Below, piece after piece: positions 28,534-39,400 of a stretch of DNA of 64,000 nt. Under the pieces are notes generated by a model that was given only the letters and a program-made list of their open reading frames with translations, searched no databases and had not been told where the DNA came from. Both the position numbers and the translations under genes were made by a program. Source of the DNA: Bacteroidota bacterium (lineage in GTDB: Bacteria; Bacteroidota; Bacteroidia; 2-12-FULL-35-15); contig JAJTCJ010000027.1 in NCBI GenBank assembly GCA_021323165.1, positions 1-64,000 on the forward strand. Reading direction: 5' to 3'. Each line of letters opens with the position of its first letter. The first letter of the stretch is position 1.

Positions 28534-29988
28534 TTATAATTCTTTACGAAGACGGGCAACTGGAATTTCTAGCTGCTCACGATATTTTGCAATTGTTCTG
28601 CGGGCAATGTTATAACCTTTTTCTTTGAGGATCTTTGCCAGCTTATCATCCGTGAGTGGTTTCTTTTTATTTTCTGCATTTATGCAATCAGAAAGTATCT
28701 TTTTAACTTCCCGTGTTGAAACTTCTTCGCCACTGTCAGTAGAAAGTGATTCGCTGAAAAATGTTTTTAATAAGAATGTTCCGAAAGGCGTCTGAACATA
28801 TTTGCTATTAGCAACCCGTGAAATCGTAGAAATATCCAGGCCTACTTTTTCAGCAATATCTTTTAAGATCATTGGTCTTAAAAGGGTTTCATCTCCTGTA
28901 AGAAAATAATCTTTTTGATATTCCATGATGGCATTCATGGTAAAAAGAAGCGTTTGATTTCGCTGTTGAATGGCATCAATGAACCATCTTGCACCATCCA
29001 GTTTCTGCTTGATGAACATGGAAGCTTCTTTATTTGCTTTATCCTTGGTCTTCGAATACTCTTCGAACATTTTATTGTATTCGCGGCTAACCTTAAGATC
29101 AGGTGCGTTCCTGGAGTTAAGTCCGAGCATCAGTTCACCTTCATCAATTGCAATTGTGAAATCCGGAATTACCTGCTGATAGCTTTTTTGTCCGTCTGCC
29201 ATAGAATTTCCCGGACGTGGATTAAGCTTGAGGATCTCATTGATCACTTCTCTTAATGTTTCATCATCGATCTCCAGTTTTTTCTGGATCTTATCATAAT
29301 GTTTTTTAGAGAACTCATCCATTTGCTTTTCTACTACTTCAGTGGCAAGCTCAACGATCTGGGTTTGCAATTCTTTTCTTCTCAACTGGATCAGTAAACA
29401 TTCCTGAAGATCACGGGCACCAACGCCAGCTGGATCAAAATCCTGGATAACCTTTAACAGCTCCTGAAGTTCTTCTTCTGTTGTTACAATGTTTTGTGAA
29501 AATGCGATATCATCTACTATAGAACCGAGATCTCTGCGCAGATACCCATCGTCATCAAGGTTTCCGATAAGGTAATCAGCGATCTGGTATTCACGATCAT
29601 CCAATGCTTTCATTCCTAATTGGCTTTCGAGCATATCCTGGAAAGATAAACCTACAGAAAAGGGAATTTCTTTTCTTTCTTCATCCGGACTAACATTATT
29701 CGCTTTTAGTTTATAGGAAGCACCTTCATCGTCATCCATATAATCGGTAAGTGCAAAATCATCACGTTGATTTTCCTCGCTTTTCGGCTCCTCATACTCC
29801 TCATTCTCAAATTCATCGCGAGGCTCATCATCAGATTCAGAACCTTCCTCCAGGGCAGGATTCATCTCCATCTCTTCTTTTATCCTTTGCTCTAAAGCAA
29901 TAGTGGGAAGCTGTAAAAGCTTCATCAACTGGATCTGTTGCGGAGAAAGTTTTTGTAATAATTTTTGTGACTGGACCTGCCTTAACAT
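28534..29988 (-). CDS. rpoN: RNA polymerase sigma-54 factor
   Basis: QKLLQKLSPQQIQLMKLLQLP; DISTISRVANSKYVQTPFG; ARRTIAKYREQLEIP RpoN box. Confidence 0.96.
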   Translation of the reverse strand: MLRQVQSQKLLQKLSPQQIQLMKLLQLPTIALEQRIKEEMEMNPALEEGSESDDEPRDEFENEEYEEPKSEENQRDDFALTDYMDDDEGASYKLKANNVSPDEERKEIPFSVGLSFQDMLESQLGMKALDDREYQIADYLIGNLDDDGYLRRDLGSIVDDIAFSQNIVTTEEELQELLKVIQDFDPAGVGARDLQECLLIQLRRKELQTQIVELATEVVEKQMDEFSKKHYDKIQKKLEIDDETLREVINEILKLNPRPGNSMADGQKSYQQVIPDFTIAIDEGELMLGLNSRNAPDLKVSREYNKMFEEYSKTKDKANKEASMFIKQKLDGARWFIDAIQQRNQTLLFTMNAIMEYQKDYFLTGDETLLRPMILKDIAEKVGLDISTISRVANSKYVQTPFGTFLLKTFFSESLSTDSGEEVSTREVKKILSDCINAENKKKPLTDDKLAKILKEKGYNIARRTIAKYREQLEIPVARLRKEL

Positions 29989-30059
29989 ATATCTTTTGCA
30001 CTATATCGTATTCCTTACAAAAATAACAAATATTTAACCAAAAGAGGAGGGGAATTCGG

Positions 30060-33000
30060 TTAAATACGGAATCCGATAACTAAAACATCATCAATTTGCT
30101 CAAGGTTGCCTTTCCAGTCATCAAAAGCTTTGAGTAGAGCTTTTTCCTGCATTTCAACACGTTGTTCGTGAATATCAGAAATGAGTTTCTGCATATTTCC
30201 AACCATAAATTTTTTCCCTTTCGGCCCACCAAACTGATCCGCATAACCATCTGAAAATACATAGATCATATCTCCTTTTTCCACCGGGATAGTGTGATTG
30301 GTGAATCTGCGTTTTTCATTTTCATGAAGCTCCATACCACCTATAGGAAATTTATTCGCTTTTATCATTTCAAATGCTTCTTCACCACCCTTGTTTTTTC
30401 TGAAGATCCATAAAGGCCTGTTCGCCCCTGCATATTCAAGGATGTTTCCTTCTTCATTCAATGAACACAATGCTATATCCATTCCATCTCTTCGTTCATT
30501 CTCACTTTCACTTTGCTTTAAAGCTGTTTTAACTCCGGCATGTAGCTCATCCAGGATCTCAGATGGTTTTGTGATGTTCTTTTCTGTTACGATCTCGTTC
30601 AATAAAGTGTTCCCGATGATGCTCATAAAAGCTCCCGGTACACCATGGCCTGTACAATCTACAGAAGCAACAAAACGTTTGTTGTTACGTTTGGCAAACC
30701 AGTAAAAGTCACCGCTTACAATATCTTTGGGCTGATAAAGAACAAATGCCTCTTTTAATTCTTTGTGAAGATTCTGCAATGGCGGAAGTAAAGCTTCCTG
30801 AATATTTTTAGCATATTTTATACTATCTGTGATGTCGTGATTCTTCGCTTCAATGATCGCTTTTTGTTCGATCACTTCTTTATTGATCACTTCTACTTTT
30901 TCTTTCTCTTCACGTAACTGGAATGTCCTTAATTCCACTTCTTTTTCCAGTTCAATTTTTGCTTTCTCTAAATTTCGTGTACGAACAACAATGAAAAGAT
31001 AGATGCATGTTACAGCAATTACAGCAACAAGTGTATAGAACCACCAGGTTTTGTACCATGGTGGAAGCACAGCAAATTTGAATGTTACATCACGCTCATT
31101 CCACAACCCGTCATTATTCATTGCTTTTAAATGGAATACATATTCTCCTGCCGGTAATGAAGAATAAGTTGCTTCAGTTTTTGAGGTTGGAGGAAACCAG
31201 TCTGCATCCGCTCCTTCAAGTTTGAATTGATATTTAACTTTGTTTGGATTTGAGATACAAACACCGATGAAATCGAAAGTGATATGGTTCTTGTCGTAAG
31301 GCAAAACCAGGTCTCGCGGCAAATTGGTGGTGCTGTCAAGTCCTTTGGAATTTTTTATAAGATCCTCTTCCGCATTTTGAAAGAATAAACGAATTCCTGT
31401 AATTCGTGTGAGTGCTTCTTTCCGATTGATCTTATCATAACGGGGGTTGTAAACAGTAACGCCTTTAATAGTTCCAAACCAAAGGTTTCCTTCAGAATCT
31501 TTGAACTTAGCATTACGATTACATTCAACTCCTTTTAATCCATCATCCTTTCCAAAATGTTTAATTTCGATCTTATTATTTGAATGATATAAATTAAGAT
31601 TAATTCTGTCTATTCCTTTTGTTGTTCCTACCCACAGATTATTGTTATTATCATTCTCAATCAGATAAACCTTGTTAGCAGCTAATCCGTTGTTCTGATC
31701 GATCCGTTCAAAACTTGTGAAATTATAACTGAACACTCCTTCTCCTGTACCGAACCAGAGATATCCATTTTTATCCTGGGCAATTGAAAGAACGCGTTTA
31801 TCAGTAAATCCGTTTCCTTTAGTGTATTTGATCGCTGTTTTACGATTGTATTTGATCACCCCGTCTTCAGTCGCGATCCAAAGGTTACGGCCTCTGTCTT
31901 CAAAAATAGCAAACACAGGGAGTGAACCCTGTGTAACAGCAAGCTTTTTTATTTCTTCGATCTCAATTAATTTTTCTCCCTTGAAATAACAAAGTCCGTT
32001 ATTTGTTCCTATCCAGATAACACCTTGATGATCCTTAGTTATAGAATAGATGTTCTTATTTGGTAATCCATTTTCTTCATAATAATTCTTAAAAGTACTC
32101 CCGTTAAATACACTAAGTCCGGCTATACTCCCGAAGTATAAATTCTTTTGATTGTCTTCTGCGATTGCCTGAATCTCATTATCAACGAGAGAGCCTGCAA
32201 GGTTTTGGACATTTAGTTTGTATGTTGTGATCTCATTATTTTTTAGTTTGGTTATACCAAAGCCTTTGATCCCAAGCCACATGTTCTTTTGGGAATCTTC
32301 AAAAAGACAATTTATATAGTCACTAGGTAATCCATCTTTCGAACTGTAAGAAATAAATGCCTCACCTGAAAACTTTGAAACTCCGAAGCCCGGTGTTCCA
32401 AACCAAAAATTCCCTTCTCTGTCCTGAAAAGCGCAGTAAATGTTGTTGCTTGCCAGGCCATTTTTTTCTTTATAGATCCGGTAAGTGAAGCCATTGTATT
32501 TATACACCCCGTTACTTGTAGCAAGCCAAAGATTGTTTTTATTGTCAGCAACTATATCAGTAAAAGCAAGATCCCTTTCTCCGGGAATATTCACTTCCTC
32601 AACTTTTCCGTTTGTATTGATCTTGCTGATGCCTTCAAGTGTCCCGATATAAATATTGCCCTGAATATCTTCATTGATGCATCTTACATTGTTATTCCTC
32701 AGACCATGATCAGTTTTATAATTGTTGAAGATTTTTGTTCCTGGATTATACCTGATCACTCCATTACCAAAAGTTCCGAACCAGATATTACCGGCCTTAT
32801 CTGCATACATGCTGAAAACAATTGACTTGTTGAGAAGTGTATCAGAATTAAAAGGAATTATCTTATTGTTACTGAACTGACAAACACCTGCCGCAGTTCC
32901 TATCCATATGACTCCTTTATTATCCTGAAGGACTTTAAATACGCGGTTATGAGGAAGGCCTTTTTTATCTGTGTAGGTGGAAAAATCTTTTCCATTATAA

Positions 33001-33311
33001 AAACTGATCCCGCCATTAGTTCCGAACAGAAGCTTACCGTTATTTAATTCACAGATAGAAAAAACTACATTGTTTACAAGGCTGTCGTTCTCACTTAAGG
33101 TAATGAACTTATTACCGTCATACCTGCTCACACCGCCACTGTTTGTACCAAACCATATATTGCCGGATCTGTCCTGGCACATTGAAAGTATCTGCGATTG
33201 CGCAAGTCCATCTTCTACATTGAAATTCCGGAAGTCGTAAGTCTGAGCAACAGAGACGCCTGCCGAGAAATAAACAGCAAGGGAGAAAAATATTTTTAGG
33301 AATGATCTCAA
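30060..33311 (-). CDS. Two-component regulator propeller / Y_Y_Y domain protein with SpoIIE (PP2C) phosphatase
   Basis: Repeated D-x2-GN-I/L-WFGT blades; C-terminal FVLYQPKDIVSGDFYWF...VDCTGHGVPGAFMSIIG. Confidence 0.93.
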   Translation of the reverse strand: MRSFLKIFFSLAVYFSAGVSVAQTYDFRNFNVEDGLAQSQILSMCQDRSGNIWFGTNSGGVSRYDGNKFITLSENDSLVNNVVFSICELNNGKLLFGTNGGISFYNGKDFSTYTDKKGLPHNRVFKVLQDNKGVIWIGTAAGVCQFSNNKIIPFNSDTLLNKSIVFSMYADKAGNIWFGTFGNGVIRYNPGTKIFNNYKTDHGLRNNNVRCINEDIQGNIYIGTLEGISKINTNGKVEEVNIPGERDLAFTDIVADNKNNLWLATSNGVYKYNGFTYRIYKEKNGLASNNIYCAFQDREGNFWFGTPGFGVSKFSGEAFISYSSKDGLPSDYINCLFEDSQKNMWLGIKGFGITKLKNNEITTYKLNVQNLAGSLVDNEIQAIAEDNQKNLYFGSIAGLSVFNGSTFKNYYEENGLPNKNIYSITKDHQGVIWIGTNNGLCYFKGEKLIEIEEIKKLAVTQGSLPVFAIFEDRGRNLWIATEDGVIKYNRKTAIKYTKGNGFTDKRVLSIAQDKNGYLWFGTGEGVFSYNFTSFERIDQNNGLAANKVYLIENDNNNNLWVGTTKGIDRINLNLYHSNNKIEIKHFGKDDGLKGVECNRNAKFKDSEGNLWFGTIKGVTVYNPRYDKINRKEALTRITGIRLFFQNAEEDLIKNSKGLDSTTNLPRDLVLPYDKNHITFDFIGVCISNPNKVKYQFKLEGADADWFPPTSKTEATYSSLPAGEYVFHLKAMNNDGLWNERDVTFKFAVLPPWYKTWWFYTLVAVIAVTCIYLFIVVRTRNLEKAKIELEKEVELRTFQLREEKEKVEVINKEVIEQKAIIEAKNHDITDSIKYAKNIQEALLPPLQNLHKELKEAFVLYQPKDIVSGDFYWFAKRNNKRFVASVDCTGHGVPGAFMSIIGNTLLNEIVTEKNITKPSEILDELHAGVKTALKQSESENERRDGMDIALCSLNEEGNILEYAGANRPLWIFRKNKGGEEAFEMIKANKFPIGGMELHENEKRRFTNHTIPVEKGDMIYVFSDGYADQFGGPKGKKFMVGNMQKLISDIHEQRVEMQEKALLKAFDDWKGNLEQIDDVLVIGFRI

Positions 33312-33337
33312 ACGTTCGTATGTGTGAATAAAGATAT

Positions 33338-33374
33338 AAAAAAAACCTCCTCAAATTAATTTAAGAAGGTTTTG
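33338..33374 (-). terminator. Hairpin terminator downstream of asnS
   Basis: AAAACCTCCTcaaattaattTAAGAAGGTTTT. Confidence 0.65.
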
Positions 33375-33393
33375 ATTACATTAATTAAACAGT

Positions 33394-34827
33394 TTAGAAC
33401 TCTGCTGTTTTCGGAGCTCTTGGGAATGGTATAACATCTCTGATATTAGTCATTCCTGTGACGAACAACACCAGCCTTTCAAAACCAAGTCCAAAGCCCG
33501 CATGAGGTGCCGATCCGAATCTTCTTGTATCTAAATACCAGTAAAGCTCCTCTGTAGAGATATGCATTTCATTCATTCTTTTTTCTAATAACTGTAAGCG
33601 CTCTTCACGCTGCGAACCTCCAATGATCTCACCAATCCCAGGAAAAAGAATATCCATTGCACGAACTGTTTTTCCATCATCATTCTGACGCATGTAGAAT
33701 GCTTTTATGTCCTTAGGATAATCCGTAAGTATCACCGGCTTTTTAAAATGTTTCTCTACAAGAAAACGTTCATGTTCGCTTTGCAGATCCGCGCCCCAGC
33801 CTTCGATAAGATATTTGAATTTCTTTTTCTTATTAGGAGTTGAATTTTTCAGGATCTCGATCGCCTCGGTATAGGTCAGGCGTTCGAAGCTGTTATCAAG
33901 ACAAAAATTAAGTTTTGCTGTAAGATCAAGTTCAGCTCTTTCTTCCTGTGGTTTCGATTTTTCTTCTTCGAGTAATCTGTTCTTTAAAAATTCAATTTCA
34001 TCCGGACATGTTTTTAAAGCATAGCTGATTACATATTTCAGTAGGTCTTCTGCTAATTGCATGTTGTCATAAAGGTCTGCGAAAGCAACCTCCGGTTCTA
34101 TCATCCAGAATTCCGCAAGATGGCGGGTTGTATTTGAGTTCTCAGCGCGGAATGTTGGGCCGAAAGTATAAATTTCTCCCAATGCCATCGCGGCAAGCTC
34201 ACCCTCTAATTGGCCAGAAACAGTCAGGTTGGTAGCTTTGCCGAAAAAGTCCTGTTTGAAATCAACTTCACCGCTTTCTGTTTTTGGTGCATTATTAAAA
34301 TCCAATGTTGTTACCTTAAACATTTCACCAGCTCCTTCGGCATCCGAAGCTGTAATGATCGGAGTATGAAGGTATACAAAACCTTTATCATTAAAGAACT
34401 GATGAATAGCAAATGCAAGAGCATGACGAACTTTAAAAACAGCATTGAAAGTGTTTGTGCGGAACCTTAAATGCGCGATCTCACGAAGAAATTCCAGGCT
34501 GTGTTTCTTTGGCTGTAAAGGAAATTTTTCAGCATCACTGTCTCCAAGAATTTCCAGTTCCTTTACTTTGATTTCTACTTTTTGCCCTTTTCCCAGGGAT
34601 TCGATCAACTCACCTGAAATGCTTACAGCCGTTCCTGTCGTTAGTTTCTTTAAAAGCGATTCATCTGTATTTGTGAAATCAACTACTGCCTGAATATTAT
34701 TTATAGTAGAGCCATCATTAATGGCTATGAACTGATTGTTTCTGAATGTTCTTACCCAACCCTTAATCACTACTTCACTTCCAAATGCTGAAGAATTCAG
34801 CAGATCTTTAACTTTCGTTCTTTTCAT
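33394..34827 (-). CDS. asnS: Asparagine--tRNA ligase
   Basis: 477 aa; [52 protein letters not shown]. Confidence 0.97.
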   Translation of the reverse strand: MKRTKVKDLLNSSAFGSEVVIKGWVRTFRNNQFIAINDGSTINNIQAVVDFTNTDESLLKKLTTGTAVSISGELIESLGKGQKVEIKVKELEILGDSDAEKFPLQPKKHSLEFLREIAHLRFRTNTFNAVFKVRHALAFAIHQFFNDKGFVYLHTPIITASDAEGAGEMFKVTTLDFNNAPKTESGEVDFKQDFFGKATNLTVSGQLEGELAAMALGEIYTFGPTFRAENSNTTRHLAEFWMIEPEVAFADLYDNMQLAEDLLKYVISYALKTCPDEIEFLKNRLLEEEKSKPQEERAELDLTAKLNFCLDNSFERLTYTEAIEILKNSTPNKKKKFKYLIEGWGADLQSEHERFLVEKHFKKPVILTDYPKDIKAFYMRQNDDGKTVRAMDILFPGIGEIIGGSQREERLQLLEKRMNEMHISTEELYWYLDTRRFGSAPHAGFGLGFERLVLFVTGMTNIRDVIPFPRAPKTAEF

Positions 34828-34927
34828 TGTATATTAATTTAATTAGCTTTCGTTGCTTTCCGGTGCAAAAAAACGAAAAAAATGCGAATAAACTTTAGTT
34901 TCTCAACTCTATAGCAAGCAAACAGGG

Positions 34928-36328
34928 TTAAATAATTGTTTTATTAAGTCTTTTTAAAGTACGGTCAATATATTGTTCAGTAGGCAGCTGCGATTGCTGG
35001 ATCCTTCGGGCATACGTGATACTGTCAATGATCTCTTTTTGATGTTCTTCAACCTGAAGTTTTTGTTCCTCAACAATTTTATTTTTTAATGCGATCTCGT
35101 CTCTTACTTTTTCGATAACCTTTTTCTGCCGCTGGGTGGTTTTAAGAGAACGGAAGATAACCACAGAAACTAAGGCCATTAATAGTAAACCTCCTACTAC
35201 GGTATAAGTAATGATCCGTTGTTTCTGCAGATCTGTTTTTTGCAGTTCCTTGTCTTTGTTCAATAATGCAATTTCCTGTTCCTTCTTTTCGGTTTCATAT
35301 TTTGTCTGTACTTCGGCTAACTGCTTACTTTTTGTTTCATTATAAAGAGTGTCTTTTATTTCGGATAATAACACCTGATATTCATAAGCTTTCTCATAAT
35401 TGTTTGTAAGCTTGGATACTTCAGACAGGTTTACATACGCTTCTCTGATAAGGTCTTTATAATCAATTTCTTTAGCAACAGATAATGTAAGTTTAGCATA
35501 TTCAAGTGATTTATCATATTGTTTCTTTTTCTGAAATACATTTCCGATGTTAGTATAGCAAGAGCCAATTCCAACTTTATCATTAAGTTCTCTGCAGATT
35601 TTCAGCGAAGCAAAATAACTTTCTAGTGCTTCATTTAATTTGTTCTGTTCTTCATAAATAACTCCGATCCCGATATATGAATATGCGATTCCTTCTTTGT
35701 CCCCCGATTCCTTTCTCATTTCCATGGAAGAATAGAATTGTTCAATGGCCTTGTCATAGTTTTGCTGCTTCCAGTAGACGATTCCCAGATTGTGGTATGA
35801 GGCACCGATATCCCGAATTACCGCCATCGGCTGCTCTTTTCCTTTTTTCTTTGAGTCTTCAATTATTTCTTTCCGGATCTTTAGTGCAGAGGAATGATTC
35901 TCAATTGACTGAGGATAGTTTTCCATCATCATATAAATAACACCTATGTTATTATAAGAGGTTGCCATTTCATATTTATCACCAAGTTCCTGTTCTATTT
36001 TTAATGAGTTGATGAATTTTTGTAGAGCCTTATCATACGCTCCCTGGTTATGATAAATGTTTCCAATGTTTTTAAGTGCAGCAGCAATTCCTTTTTTATA
36101 ATAAAGTTTTTCCGACAATTCTAATGCTTCGAAACCACGCGCAAGACCTTTGTCGTTCTCTCCCAGTTTTTTATATTCCCAGCAAAGTTTGATCAGGTGA
36201 AACACTTTGGCAGTATCCGGTTTGTCGGTACTTAAGAGTTGTAGAAGCGAATCGGTTTTAGAGGTCTGAGAATAAAGATCAGGCAGTATGAAAAAACAGA
36301 TAAAAGAGACAAGTATAAATTTACGCAT
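34928..36328 (-). CDS. TPR-repeat membrane-anchored protein ending in the IDSITYARRIQ linker
   Basis: Six or more TPRs, TM helix, coiled coil, ends at ...SQLPTEQYIDRTLKRLNKTII. Confidence 0.85.
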   Translation of the reverse strand: MRKFILVSFICFFILPDLYSQTSKTDSLLQLLSTDKPDTAKVFHLIKLCWEYKKLGENDKGLARGFEALELSEKLYYKKGIAAALKNIGNIYHNQGAYDKALQKFINSLKIEQELGDKYEMATSYNNIGVIYMMMENYPQSIENHSSALKIRKEIIEDSKKKGKEQPMAVIRDIGASYHNLGIVYWKQQNYDKAIEQFYSSMEMRKESGDKEGIAYSYIGIGVIYEEQNKLNEALESYFASLKICRELNDKVGIGSCYTNIGNVFQKKKQYDKSLEYAKLTLSVAKEIDYKDLIREAYVNLSEVSKLTNNYEKAYEYQVLLSEIKDTLYNETKSKQLAEVQTKYETEKKEQEIALLNKDKELQKTDLQKQRIITYTVVGGLLLMALVSVVIFRSLKTTQRQKKVIEKVRDEIALKNKIVEEQKLQVEEHQKEIIDSITYARRIQQSQLPTEQYIDRTLKRLNKTII

Positions 36329-36383
36329 ATGCCTAAAATACTAATAATAAGTGCTGTTACTGAATAGCTTTTCGATTCATAAT

Positions 36384-36425
36384 AAAAAAGCCACCCTCTG
36401 TAAAATCAGAAGGTGGCTTTTTTTA
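36384..36425 (-). terminator. Hairpin terminator downstream of 36433..40194
   Basis: AAAAAAGCCACC...GGTGGCTTTTTTT. Confidence 0.8.
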
Positions 36426-36432
36426 TAAGTAT

Positions 36433-39400
36433 TTATTTTGTGATCACTAATCGTTGCAGACTGCTTTTTCCGTCCTTTACGAGGATGATAAAGTAAATAC
36501 CTGCATCCAGTTTATGGTCTTCCAGAGTAATTGTCTGCTTATAATTCCCTGAGGCCTGTTTAGTATTGACCGGCTCAGCAATCAGAACTCCAAGAGGATT
36601 GTATACGCCCAGACATACATTACTATTGTTTGTCAGATTATAATCTATTACAATGTTTCCTTTGGTTGGATTCGGATAAACTGTAAATGCTGTTTCAATC
36701 TTTAACTTCGTAATTCCTACAGAAAGCTGAACAGGGTATACATCAGTCGAATCTGCCACATAATCCATTCCAGGGAAAGTAGTGGAGGTTGATGTTACTA
36801 CAACAGAGTGTGTCGAATCACGATCGATTCCCGGTATATCAACGTAAATTGTATAGTATTCGCCTGGTAAGTTCACAGGAATTCCGGTAAAGGTATATCC
36901 ACCCGAAGCGCCTGTTTGTGTATTGGTTACTAATTGTCCTCCGGGATTTCTACCAAGCTTAATATCAACTCCCGGGATCGGATCACCCGGTATGCGGTCA
37001 AATCCATTACCTTCTTCAACAACACCGGAAATAACTCCTGGCCCGATCAGTGATGCAGATTCATTCATCATAACATTTGCAATAGTTGCTGCACATGCAT
37101 GTGTGATAACCGATGCAGAATCCCAAAGGAAAGCATCGCCATAATAAGTAGGGATCAACGAAGGATAAGCAGTTGTATCTGCAAAGATCTTGATAAGATA
37201 ATCACCCTGTGCTACCGATGTAAATGTGTAATTACCTGAAGCATCAACTGTGGTGATCATTAATGTATCAAAAGATGTGGTTGGATACAATACTGCAGTG
37301 TTCATTCCAGATGAAAGACTTCCTCCGGAATAACTAACTTGTCCAGTTATATCCGCAAGTGGTGAAACTATAACTGTTACAGTGCTTGGAATAGAGATGC
37401 ATCCAATGTTATCAGTAACATTAAGTGTATAAGATGATGTAACAACAGGAGCTACTGAAATGGATGAGGAAGTTCCTCCATTGCTCCATGAAAAACTGTA
37501 AGGTAAAACACCACCTGAAACAGTCCCTGTGAGTGTTGCTGTATCACCAGCACATATCATTTGATTTGATCCCGTAGATAATGTTAATGGACCCGGTTCA
37601 GTTACAATTACATTTTGCGTTGTATTGCAGCCATTTGCATCAGTAACAGTAACAGTATAAATTCCTGCACAAAGAGAACTTATAGAAGAAGTTGTTTGTC
37701 CTCCCGGAGACCAGGAATATGTATAAGAAGCTGTCCCACCTGTTGGTGAAGTAAAGGCTGTGCCGTTGCATGCTCCATAACAATTAGCATTGGTCGTAGT
37801 AGGGTTAGCATTTAAAAGTGAAGGCTCCGATATAGTTAACGTGTCGGAAGCTGTGCAGCCGTTGATGTCTGTAACGATTACATAATAAGTGGAAGCGCAT
37901 AATCCTGTTGCAGTTTGTGTAGTCTGTGTAGCAACGTCTGACCACTGATAAAGATAAGGTCCGGAACCACCGGCAGCATTAACAGTTGCGATAGCATCGC
38001 AAACTCCGTTACAGCTTACATTTGCACTTGTTGATGTTAAGGTCATCAATGAATTAACTATAACATTTGTTGTCGATGTGTTAGAACATCCATTTGCGGT
38101 AACTGTTAAAGTATATACTCCTGCGTTTGCAGAAGTTACATTACTGATAAAAGGATTTTGAAGAGTGGATGAGAAGCCTGAAGGACCTGTCCAGCTGTAT
38201 GTTCCTCCGGCAATACTATTTGCAGAAAGGCCCAATGATGCTCCCGGACATAAAGGACCATTATTACTTGTTGTTACACTTGGCAATCCATTTACTGTTA
38301 CGTTAAATGTAGCTGAACCAGCAGGACAACCACCGCCAGCGGCAATTGTATTAGTAACCGTATAGGTGCCCGGACTTGTTATTCCGAGGTTAATCACTCC
38401 GGTAGAAGAGTTTATAACCATACCTGCAGGAGAAGAAGTAAAGGTTCCCGCTGATGCGCCACCGGCTAACGTAGGTGAAGGGTCTGGAGCATTTTGACAA
38501 AACACAGAAGAAGGATAATTGAATGTTGCATTACTTGGTGCAGTAATAGTAATCGTGGAATTTGCTGAAACTGCAGCACAACCACCTGAGGCAGGAATTG
38601 TATTGGTAACAACATAGGTTCCCGGAGTGCTTGCTGCCAGATCAATTTGTCCTGTTGATGTATTGATTATCACAAGTCCTGCTGTTGAGCTGAATGTACC
38701 TGCAGTTCCGCCCCCGCTAAAAGTTGGTGAAGGGTTTCCTGCACCCTGGCAAAAAGGTGTTCCTAAGTAGCTGAAGCTTGCTACTGGTGGATTGTTAACG
38801 GTAACAGTTCCGAATCCTGTTTGCTGACAACCGGACTTTGTATAAGTGCAACTATAACCTGTTGTGCTGGAAGGTGAAACATTGATAGAAGATGATGTAG
38901 ATCCACCAGGAGACCACAAATAGGTTCCACCTGATGGAATTGCTGTACACGTTAAATTCGCTGAGCCCCCGGCACAGATAGTAGTACTGTTAACCCCTAC
39001 ACTTGGAGTTGGATTAACTGTAACAGTTATTGATATTGGATTGCTCACACAACCTGCAGAAGTCCCAGTAGCTGAATAAGTAGCTGTTCCGGTAACGCCA
39101 CCTGTTGTGTTTAACGTTTGGGAGATAATGCTGGTGCCGCCCGAAGATGCTCCTGAAACTCCGGATTGCGTAGCAGTCCAGGAATAGGATGTTCCACCTA
39201 ACGAACTTGAAAGTGTTATATTCGTTGTTGTTCCTCCGCATATTGTAGAAGAGGCCGGAGTAGCATTGATGACAGGTACAGAATTCACAGTTACTGTTAT
39301 TGGATAAAAATTTCCATAACATCCGTTTAGTGACGTTGGCTGTACTGTATAACTAACATTTGTTGTTGATGGAGCTATGCTGGTAATAGTATTGTTTAAT

